Shown one piece after another: positions 7,305 through 12,674 of a DNA stretch of 12,674 nt (the first letter of the stretch is position 1; each line of letters begins with the position of its first letter). The position numbers and the translations under genes were made by a program. The notes under the pieces were generated by a model. It did no database searches. It had not been told where the DNA came from and saw only the letters and a program-made list of their open reading frames with translations. This DNA comes from Paracoccaceae bacterium (GTDB taxonomy: Bacteria > Pseudomonadota > Alphaproteobacteria > Rhodobacterales > Rhodobacteraceae). Location of the stretch: NCBI GenBank assembly GCA_003561595.1, contig PWWF01000008.1:1-12674 (forward strand), written 5' to 3'.

Positions 7305-8042
7305 ATGACAGTTTCGACCATCGACGCGAAAGAGGTCGCCAAGTTCGAGGCAATGGCCGCCGAATGGTGGGATCCGCATGGCAAGTTCAAGCCGCTTCAC
7401 ATGCTCAACCCCTGTCGGCTGGACTATATCACGGCACAGATTGCGGCCGAATTCGACCGTGATCTGACCGCGCCGCGCCCCTTTGCGGGGTTGAAGCTGC
7501 TGGATATCGGCTGCGGGGGCGGGTTGCTGTCCGAGCCGATGGCGCGGCTGGGCGCGGAAGTGACGGGCGCAGATGCCGCCGAGCGCAACATTCCCGTTGC
7601 CCAGATCCATGCCGAGCAGCAGGGGCTGGAGATCGCGTATCGCCACGCCACCGCCGAAGAGCTGGTGGCCGAAGGCGCGCAGTTCGATGTGGTGCTGAAC
7701 ATGGAGGTGGTCGAGCATGTGGCCGACCCGCTGGCCTATCTGACGGCCTGTCATGATCTGCTGCAGCCAGGCGGGCTGATGGTCTGCTCGACCCTGAACC
7801 GCAACCCGAAAAGCTATCTCATGGCGATTATCGGGGCGGAACATGTCATGCGCTGGCTGCCCAGGGGCACGCATGACTGGTCGAAATTCATCACGCCGGA
7901 TGAATTGTATGATCTGCTGCGGCAGGCCGGGCTGGACCCGGTGGATCGCAAGGGCTTCGTCTTTGACAAGCTGCGTTGGTCCTGGTCGATCTCGGATCGG
8001 GACCTGTCGGTGAATTACGTCACATCTTCGGTCCGGCGCTGA
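7305..8042 (+). CDS. ubiG: Ubiquinone biosynthesis O-methyltransferase UbiG
   Basis: A SAM-dependent methyltransferase that carries out both O-methylations in ubiquinone synthesis, acting on polyprenyl-dihydroxyphenol intermediates at the inner membrane. The 245-residue protein has the family N-terminus ([20 protein letters not shown], 13-32), the SAM-binding glycine motif [11 protein letters not shown] (65-75) with the acidic residue Asp90 in the following strand, and [12 protein letters not shown] (128-139). The UbiG-specific C-terminal part has NRNPKSYL (165-172), WLPRGTHDW (184-192) and FITPDEL (195-201). Length and motifs match intact UbiG. The frame is open upstream to 7206 across the promoter region, so I chose ATG 7305, where the family homology begins; AGGG (7291-7294) lies 10 nt upstream. 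It faces uppP convergently. Confidence 0.95.
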   Translation: MTVSTIDAKEVAKFEAMAAEWWDPHGKFKPLHMLNPCRLDYITAQIAAEFDRDLTAPRPFAGLKLLDIGCGGGLLSEPMARLGAEVTGADAAERNIPVAQIHAEQQGLEIAYRHATAEELVAEGAQFDVVLNMEVVEHVADPLAYLTACHDLLQPGGLMVCSTLNRNPKSYLMAIIGAEHVMRWLPRGTHDWSKFITPDELYDLLRQAGLDPVDRKGFVFDKLRWSWSISDRDLSVNYVTSSVRR

Positions 8043-8056
8043 GCGGGGCCGCGGCG

Positions 8057-8086
8057 GAGTATTTGAGTATTTTTGGCAAGATGAAG
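8057..8086. repeat. Tandem GAGTATTT repeat in a Rhodobacteraceae-like intergenic sequence
   Basis: GAGTATTT occurs twice head to tail (8057-8064 and 8065-8072), followed by TTGGCAAGATGAAG. The stretch is AT-rich within GC-rich surroundings and lies in the 64-bp gap between the convergent ubiG and uppP stops. From memory, similar GAGTATTTNTGGCAAGATGAAG strings recur between genes in Rhodobacteraceae, so it may be a member of a dispersed intergenic family. That recollection is unchecked. No conventional terminator is visible in this gap. Confidence 0.45.
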
Positions 8087-8106
8087 CCCGGGTTGGGGCA
8101 ATCGGG

Positions 8107-8910
8107 TCAGGAATAGGCGAGTGCAAGCAGGGCGGCCCCGAGGATCACGCGGTAGATCACATATGGGGTGAAGCTGACGCGGCGAGCCAAGCGCATCATC
8201 ACGACAAGTGCCACCCATGCCGCGAAGAATGCAAGTATGGCGGCAATGGCGCCATCGCGGGCGGTTTGCCAGTCGGCCATGCGCAGGACATCGGCACTTA
8301 GCAGCAGACCGGCGGCGGCGATGGTGGGGATGGACATGAGCATGGAGAGTTTGGCCGCATCCTGCCGGTGATAGCCCAGTGCGCGCGCGCCGGTAATGAC
8401 GATCCCGGCGCGCGAGGTGCCGGGGATCAGCGCCACGACCTGCCACAGCCCCAGAGTGATTGCGTGTTTCAGCGTCCATTCGCCCATATGCCGCCGCTCG
8501 GGGCCCCGGCGGTCAGCGATATAGAGCGCGATGCCGAACAGGATCATCGCCCAGCCGATCACGGTGATCGAGCGCAGCATCTGGGCAAGGCCCAGCAGAT
8601 GGATCACCAGCCCGAACAGGATGACCGGGATGGTGGCCACGGTCAGGCAGAGGGCGAGAAAGCCTGCGCGCGATTCGATCCGCAGGCGCATCACTTCGGG
8701 CAGCCCGCGCAGGACGAGCGCGACCTCGGCACGCAGATACCAGCAGACGGCGGCCAGGGTGCCGACATGGACGGCCACATCGATCACGGGGCCCTGGTCG
8801 TCCAGCGGTGTCAGCATCGGCAGCAAGACCAGATGCCCCGAGGAGGAGACGGGCAGGAACTCTGTCACGCCCTGAATGATGGCCAGCAGGACAAGGTGGA
8901 AAATCGTCAT
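8107..8910 (-). CDS. uppP: Undecaprenyl-diphosphate phosphatase UppP (BacA)
   Basis: An integral membrane phosphatase that dephosphorylates undecaprenyl diphosphate to regenerate the lipid carrier for peptidoglycan and other envelope polymers; extra copies give bacitracin tolerance. The 267 residues contain the first active-site motif QGVTEFLPVSSSGH (13-26; Gln13, Glu17 and His26 corresponding to Glu17, Glu21 and His30 of E. coli BacA). The second motif, PGTSRAG (163-169), carries the catalytic-type Arg167. Hydrophobic segments lie near 3-20, 45-60, 83-105, 114-131, 150-163, 188-205, 216-238 and 250-266, as expected for the eight-helix family. The start ATG at 8910 is supported by AGGGA a few bases upstream. 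It is divergent from gltD over a 227-bp gap and convergent with ubiG. The promoter was not resolved; TAGGAT in the upstream region is the best -10 candidate, but with a poor -35. Confidence 0.95.
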   Translation of the reverse strand: MTIFHLVLLAIIQGVTEFLPVSSSGHLVLLPMLTPLDDQGPVIDVAVHVGTLAAVCWYLRAEVALVLRGLPEVMRLRIESRAGFLALCLTVATIPVILFGLVIHLLGLAQMLRSITVIGWAMILFGIALYIADRRGPERRHMGEWTLKHAITLGLWQVVALIPGTSRAGIVITGARALGYHRQDAAKLSMLMSIPTIAAAGLLLSADVLRMADWQTARDGAIAAILAFFAAWVALVVMMRLARRVSFTPYVIYRVILGAALLALAYS

Positions 8911-8994
8911 TCGGTCCCTGCGTGCTGTGGTTGTGGCGGGTCACTCTGCGCACATCCTAGACAATTGCCTGCCTGTTGGAAGAGGGGCAAAAAT

Positions 8995-9083
8995 GTCAGC
9001 AATAGTTACCTAAAATTGCGCCTCGCCCCCCGGAAATTTTCAACCGTCAGGAAAAAAATACGAAATATGACAGCATTGCTGAC
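8995..9083 (+). promoter_or_regulatory. Candidate operator sites upstream of gltD
   Basis: A palindrome CAGCA-T-TGCTG (9071-9081; extended as GxCAGCAxTGCTGxC at 9069-9083) is centred near -41 relative to the predicted gltD start. A 9-base sequence GTCAGCAAT (8995-9003) is the exact inverted copy of ATTGCTGAC (9075-9083), 80 bp away centre to centre. This AT-rich stretch stands out from its surroundings. The repeats are seen directly; binding of a regulator is inference, and I cannot name one. I see no sigma-54 (-24/-12) site. Confidence 0.45.
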
Positions 9084-9104
9084 TTTTATTGATCTGCGAA
9101 GCGG

Positions 9105-9110
9105 TATAAT
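9105..9110 (+). promoter_or_regulatory. Perfect -10 box of the gltD promoter
   Basis: TATAAT matches the sigma-70 -10 consensus 6/6. A start near 9117 would give a leader of about 21 nt, with GGAGG at 9126-9130 before the ATG. No good -35 is found: the hexamers 16 to 19 bp upstream are CTTTTA, ACTTTT, GACTTT and TGACTT. A strong -10 with a poor -35 and a palindrome near -41 resembles an activator-dependent promoter. Confidence 0.6.
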
Positions 9111-9137
9111 TGCGGCGCTGCAACTGGAGGATTCGTC

Positions 9138-10580
9138 ATGGCAACGCAGAAGCTGCTTCGTTTCGTGGATGTGGGCAAGGAGATGCCCGAGAAGCGTCCG
9201 CCTGATCTGCGCTCGGAAGATTTTGGCGAGATCTATGGCGAGTATGCCGCCGACAAGGCCGCCGAGCAGGCCGGTCGCTGCAGCCAATGCGGTGTGCCCT
9301 ATTGCCAGAGTCATTGTCCGTTGCACAACAATATCCCCGACTGGCTGATGCTGACGGCGCAGGGGCGCTTGCAGGAAGCCTATGAGCTGAGCCAGGCCAC
9401 CAATACCTTTCCCGAAATCTGCGGCCGCATCTGTCCGCAGGACCGTCTGTGCGAAGGCAATTGCGTGATCGAGCAGGCCGGGCACGGGACAGTGACTATC
9501 GGCGCGGTCGAGAAATACATCACCGACACCGCCTGGGATGAGGGCTGGGTGAAGCCCATCGCCCCGGTGTCAGAGCGGGGCGAATCTGTCGCCATTATCG
9601 GCGCGGGCCCCGGCGGGCTGGCAGCGGCGGATGTCCTGCGCCGGGCCGGGGTGCAGGTGACTGTCTATGACCGCTATGACCGGGCGGGCGGGCTGATGAC
9701 CTATGGCATTCCGGGTTTCAAGCTGGAAAAGCCCGTGGTCATGCGCCGGATCGAGCAGTTGGAGAAGGGCGGCGTCGAGTTCGTTCTGAACTGCAATGTC
9801 GGCGATGATATCAGCTTTGACGCCATTCGCGGCAAACATGATGCCGTGCTGATTGCAACCGGCGTCTACAAGGCGCGTGACATCACCGCGCCGGGTGTCG
9901 GCGCTGACGGCGTTGTGCGCGCGCTGGATTTCCTGACCGCGTCCAACCGCAAGAGCTTTGGCGATGATGTGCCAAAGTTCGACAGCGGCGATCTGGATGC
10001 GCGCGGCAAGCGCGTCGTCGTGATCGGCGGGGGCGATACGGCGATGGATTGCGTGCGCACCGCTGTGCGGCAGGGCGCGAAATCGGTGCGCTGCCTGTAT
10101 CGGCGCGACCGCGAGAACATGCCGGGCAGCCGTCGCGAGACCCAGAATGCCGAGGAAGAGGGCGTCGAATTCGTCTGGCTGACCGCGCCTGCGGGGTTTG
10201 TCGCGGATGGCGACAATGTGCTGACCGGTGTGCGCGTGCAGAAGATGCGCCTGGGCCAGCCCGATGCGACCGGCCGCCGCTCGCCCGAGGTGATCGAGGG
10301 CGCGGATTACACCGAGGATGCCGATATGGCGATCATGGCGCTGGGCTTCGAGCCCGAGGAATTGCCCGAGCTGTGGGATGTGCCCGAACTGGCCGTGACC
10401 CGCTGGGGCACGATCAAGGCGAAATTCAACACGCATGAGACCGAACTGCCCGGCGTCTGGGCCGTAGGCGATATCGTGCGCGGGGCGTCGCTGGTCGTCT
10501 GGGCCATCCGTGACGGGCGCGAGGCAGCGGATTCGATCCTGCGCTATCTGAGCGCGCCTGCGCGCGTCGCTGCCGAGTGA
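9138..10580 (+). CDS. gltD: Glutamate synthase (NADPH) small subunit
   Basis: The beta subunit of NADPH-GOGAT. It oxidises NADPH through FAD and passes electrons through iron-sulfur clusters to the large subunit, which makes two glutamates from glutamine and 2-oxoglutarate. The 480-residue chain has the N-terminal cysteine clusters Cys48, 51, 56, 60 and Cys95, 99, 105, 109 that ligate 4Fe-4S centres. The FAD-binding fold has GAGPGG (155-160), followed by GGLMTYGIPGFKLEK (184-198). The NADPH fold has GGGDTAMD (297-304), and the C-terminal flavin motif is AVGDIVRGASLVVWAIRDGR. Length and motifs fit an intact GltD rather than a NuoF/PreT-like relative, and the following gltB confirms the assignment. 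The start is fixed by GGAGG with a 7-nt spacer. Spacing to gltB is 30 bp, so they are probably co-transcribed from the promoter near 9105. Confidence 0.97.
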   Translation: MATQKLLRFVDVGKEMPEKRPPDLRSEDFGEIYGEYAADKAAEQAGRCSQCGVPYCQSHCPLHNNIPDWLMLTAQGRLQEAYELSQATNTFPEICGRICPQDRLCEGNCVIEQAGHGTVTIGAVEKYITDTAWDEGWVKPIAPVSERGESVAIIGAGPGGLAAADVLRRAGVQVTVYDRYDRAGGLMTYGIPGFKLEKPVVMRRIEQLEKGGVEFVLNCNVGDDISFDAIRGKHDAVLIATGVYKARDITAPGVGADGVVRALDFLTASNRKSFGDDVPKFDSGDLDARGKRVVVIGGGDTAMDCVRTAVRQGAKSVRCLYRRDRENMPGSRRETQNAEEEGVEFVWLTAPAGFVADGDNVLTGVRVQKMRLGQPDATGRRSPEVIEGADYTEDADMAIMALGFEPEELPELWDVPELAVTRWGTIKAKFNTHETELPGVWAVGDIVRGASLVVWAIRDGREAADSILRYLSAPARVAAE

Positions 10581-10584
10581 ATGC

Positions 10585-10596
10585 TTCCTCGAGGAA
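10585..10596. repeat. Perfect 12-bp palindrome between gltD and gltB
   Basis: TTCCTCGAGGAA is its own reverse complement and occupies the middle of the 30-bp gltD-gltB spacer, partly next to the gltB ribosome-binding sequence. In RNA it could fold as a 4-bp stem with a UCGA loop, which is weak. As DNA it could be a protein site. Its function is unknown. Confidence 0.5.
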
Positions 10597-10597
10597 C

Positions 10598-10603
10598 AGG
10601 GAA
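10598..10603 (+). promoter_or_regulatory. Ribosome-binding site supporting the gltB start at 10611
   Basis: AGGGAA lies 7 nt before ATG 10611 (9 nt from the AGGG core) and favours it over an in-frame ATG at 10581 that directly follows the gltD stop (TGAATG) and has no comparable site. Confidence 0.6.
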
Positions 10604-10610
10604 AACCGAT

Positions 10611-12674
10611 ATGACACAGTATGATACTGCATGGGCCGCCCGCGAGGAAGCCAACCGCGCCTATATGGCCGAACACGGGCTCTACAAACCCGAGGATGAG
10701 CATTCCTCTTGCGGGGTGGGGCTGGTCGTGGCGTTGAACGGCGAGCCGTCGCGGCAGGTGGTGCAGAACGGGATCGACGCGCTGAAAGCGATCTGGCACC
10801 GGGGTGCCGTGGATGCGGATGGCAAGACGGGCGACGGGGCGGGCATTCATGTGCAGATCCCCGCGCAATTCTTCTACGACAAGATTCGTCGCACCGGGCA
10901 TGAGCCCCGCATGGATCAGTTGATGGCCGTCGGTCAGGTCTTCTTGCCGCGCACCGATTTTGCCGCGCAGGAACGGTCGCGCACGATTGTCGAAACCGAA
11001 GTGTTGCGCATGGGCTATGCCATCTATGGCTGGCGGCATGTACCGGTTAATGTGAATGTGCTGGGGGAAAAGGCCAACGCCACCCGCCCCGAGATCGAGC
11101 AAATCCTGATCCGCAATTCGAAAGACGTGGATGAGGAGACATTCGAGCGCGAGTTGTATGTCATCCGCCGCCGGATCGAAAAGGCGGTATCGGCTGCCGG
11201 GATTTCGGGTTTCTACATCTGCTCGCTGTCCTGCCGCAGCATCATCTACAAGGGCATGATGCTGGCTGAACAGGTGGCCGAGTTCTACCCCGACCTGAAG
11301 GATGAGCGGTTCGAGAGCGCCTTTGCGATCTATCACCAGCGCTATTCGACCAACACTTTCCCGCAATGGTGGCTGGCGCAGCCCTTCCGCATGCTCGCGC
11401 ATAATGGCGAGATCAACACGCTCAAGGGCAATCTGAACTGGCTGAAAAGCCATGAGATCCGCATGGCCAGCGGCGCATTCGGTGACATGGCCGAGGATAT
11501 CAAGCCCATTGTCGCCTCTGGCGCGTCGGACTCGGCAGCGCTGGATTCGGTGTTCGAGGTGCTGGTGCGCGCGGGCCGCAATGCACCCATGGCCAAGACC
11601 ATGCTGGTGCCCGAAGCCTGGTCCAGGCAAGCGGTTGAAATGCCGCAGGCCTGGCGTGACATGTATTCCTATTGCAACTCGGTGATGGAACCCTGGGACG
11701 GCCCCGCCGCCCTTGCCATGACCGATGGCCGCTGGGTCTGCGCCGGGCTGGACCGGAACGGCCTGCGCCCGATGCGCTATGTCGTTACGGGCGACGGGCT
11801 GCTGATTGCGGGGTCCGAGGCGGGGATGGTCGTGGTGGATGAACTGGCGGTGCGCGAAAAGGGCGCGCTGGGTCCGGGGCAGATGATCGCGGTCGATATG
11901 GCCGAGGGCAAGCTCTATCACGACACGGACATCAAGGACAAACTCGCCGCCTCGCAGCCCTTCGGCGACTGGACCGACAAGATAGTCGATCTGAACGAGA
12001 AGCTGCGCGATGTCCCCGAGACGCGCGGGATGGACGGGCCGGACCTGCGCCGCCGTCAGGTTGCCGCAGGCTACACGATCGAGGAAATCGAGCAGGTTCT
12101 GGCCCCCATGGCCGAGGACGGCAAGGAGATGATCGCCTCAATGGGGGATGACACGCCATCGGCGGTGCTGTCCAAGATCTACCGACCCCTCTCGCATTTC
12201 TTCCGGCAGAATTTCAGCCAGGTCACCAACCCGGCCATCGACAGCTTGCGCGAGTACCGGGTGATGAGCCTCAAGACCCGATTCGGCAATCTGAAGAACG
12301 TGCTGGATGAGGATTCCAGTCAGACCGAGATTCTGGTGCTGGAAAGCCCCTTTGTCGCCAATGGCGAGTTCGATGCCATGGTCGAGGAATTCGGCGATCA
12401 GGTGGCGTTCATCGATTGCACCTTTCCGGTGGGCAGTGGCGATGACGCGCTGCGCGACGGGCTGGAACGGATCCGGGCCGAAGCCGAGGATGCCGTGCGC
12501 TCTGGCGCGGGGCATCTGGTGCTGACGGACGAGCATCAGGGCGCGGACAAGGTTGCCATGCCGATGATCCTTGCGACCAGCGCGGTGCATAGCTGGCTGA
12601 CGCGCAAGGGGCTGCGGACCTTCTGTTCGCTGAACCTGCGCTCGGCCGAATGCATCGACCCGCATTACTTCGCC
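10611..12674 (+). CDS. gltB: Glutamate synthase (NADPH) large subunit, N-terminal part
   Basis: The alpha subunit of glutamate synthase. It hydrolyses glutamine in an N-terminal class II amidotransferase domain and channels ammonia to 2-oxoglutarate at the FMN/3Fe-4S synthase site. The window holds the first 688 residues of an expected ~1500; the rest runs past the end without a stop. A 33-residue propeptide precedes the nucleophile Cys34 in SSCGVGLV; family members cleave here to expose the cysteine. RYSTNTFPQWWLAQPFRMLA (244-263) and HNGEINT (264-270) are conserved amidotransferase regions. The central domain begins by about residue 480 and includes QVTNPAIDSLRE (537-548). An in-frame ATG at 10581 would give a 43-residue propeptide, close to the E. 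coli length, but it lacks a ribosome-binding site. The gene lies 30 bp after gltD; E. coli has gltB first. Confidence 0.95.
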   Translation, partial: MTQYDTAWAAREEANRAYMAEHGLYKPEDEHSSCGVGLVVALNGEPSRQVVQNGIDALKAIWHRGAVDADGKTGDGAGIHVQIPAQFFYDKIRRTGHEPRMDQLMAVGQVFLPRTDFAAQERSRTIVETEVLRMGYAIYGWRHVPVNVNVLGEKANATRPEIEQILIRNSKDVDEETFERELYVIRRRIEKAVSAAGISGFYICSLSCRSIIYKGMMLAEQVAEFYPDLKDERFESAFAIYHQRYSTNTFPQWWLAQPFRMLAHNGEINTLKGNLNWLKSHEIRMASGAFGDMAEDIKPIVASGASDSAALDSVFEVLVRAGRNAPMAKTMLVPEAWSRQAVEMPQAWRDMYSYCNSVMEPWDGPAALAMTDGRWVCAGLDRNGLRPMRYVVTGDGLLIAGSEAGMVVVDELAVREKGALGPGQMIAVDMAEGKLYHDTDIKDKLAASQPFGDWTDKIVDLNEKLRDVPETRGMDGPDLRRRQVAAGYTIEEIEQVLAPMAEDGKEMIASMGDDTPSAVLSKIYRPLSHFFRQNFSQVTNPAIDSLREYRVMSLKTRFGNLKNVLDEDSSQTEILVLESPFVANGEFDAMVEEFGDQVAFIDCTFPVGSGDDALRDGLERIRAEAEDAVRSGAGHLVLTDEHQGADKVAMPMILATSAVHSWLTRKGLRTFCSLNLRSAECIDPHYFA

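Noticed and set aside
6945..8126. A minus-strand frame running across ubiG into pip
   Set aside because: It combines an antisense shadow of ubiG with an out-of-frame reading of pip; no homology is recognisable.
8960..9000. A sigma-54 (-24/-12) promoter for gltD in TTGGAAGAGGGGCA
   Set aside because: The GG and GC pairs are spaced 9 rather than 12 positions apart, and the flanks do not match.
8368..9348. A plus-strand frame opposite uppP running into the gltD promoter and gltD
   Set aside because: It crosses the gltD promoter, overlaps gltD out of frame and has no recognisable domain.
9570..11921. A 783-codon minus-strand open frame opposite gltD and gltB
   Set aside because: It spans two well-identified genes in the opposite direction and has the His/Gly/Asp-rich composition typical of antisense frames in GC-rich DNA.
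1..12674. CRISPR arrays, tRNA or rRNA genes, insertion sequences, prophage or toxin-antitoxin genes
   Set aside because: No spaced direct repeats, cloverleaf folds, transposase or integrase motifs or small toxin-like gene pairs were found by eye on either strand. In particular there is no metY-type tRNA before rimP.

Overview
This 12.7 kb window is ordinary, GC-rich alphaproteobacterial chromosome, most likely from the Rhodobacteraceae. The basis is the rimP-nusA-ylxR/L7Ae fusion-infB order, the high G+C with strong third-position GC bias, a UbiG/UppP/GltD/GltB neighbourhood with alphaproteobacterial-looking proteins, and an intergenic sequence resembling one I remember from Rhodobacteraceae genomes. 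I see no insertion sequence, prophage, CRISPR array, rRNA or tRNA, and no gene whose composition stands apart from its neighbours. All nine coding regions belong to recognisable families. No new gene system is visible; what deserves a second look is regulatory architecture.

Layout, left to right. (1) 2-682 (+): the C-terminal part of a homodimeric 2-oxoacid dehydrogenase E1 (AceE/MdeB type), cut by the window edge. (2) 688-723: a perfect 17-bp hairpin between two convergent genes, probably a bidirectional terminator. (3) 745-6111 (-): a tight operon, read rimP -> nusA -> ylxR/L7Ae -> infB, with junctions of 3 nt, 16 nt and a 4-nt ATGA overlap. It encodes 30S maturation, transcription elongation/termination and translation initiation factors. 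Its leader, 6112-6246, holds a candidate promoter and then a strong intrinsic terminator that ends only about 20 nt before the rimP start codon. This suggests attenuation or antitermination of the whole operon. (4) 6247-7239 (-): prolyl aminopeptidase, probably with a leaderless or nearly leaderless mRNA. (5) 7305-8042 (+): ubiG of ubiquinone synthesis, divergent from pip. The two share a 65-bp intergenic region with a palindromic CTATATAG. (6) 8107-8910 (-): uppP, convergent with ubiG. The 64-bp gap holds a tandem GAGTATTT repeat and no clear terminator. (7) 9138-10580 (+) gltD and 10611-12674 (+, cut by the window end) gltB: the NADPH glutamate synthase of ammonium assimilation, in the order small subunit then large subunit, the reverse of the E. 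coli order. The AT-rich gltD upstream region has a perfect TATAAT, a poor -35 and an inverted repeat centred near -41, which suggests activator control.

Functionally the window combines information processing (rimP-nusA-ylxR-infB), cell-envelope lipid carrier recycling (uppP), respiratory quinone synthesis (ubiG), peptide catabolism (pip), carbon entry through a 2-oxoacid dehydrogenase, and nitrogen assimilation (gltDB). No stretch over 300 bases lacks a gene; the largest gap is 8911-9137.
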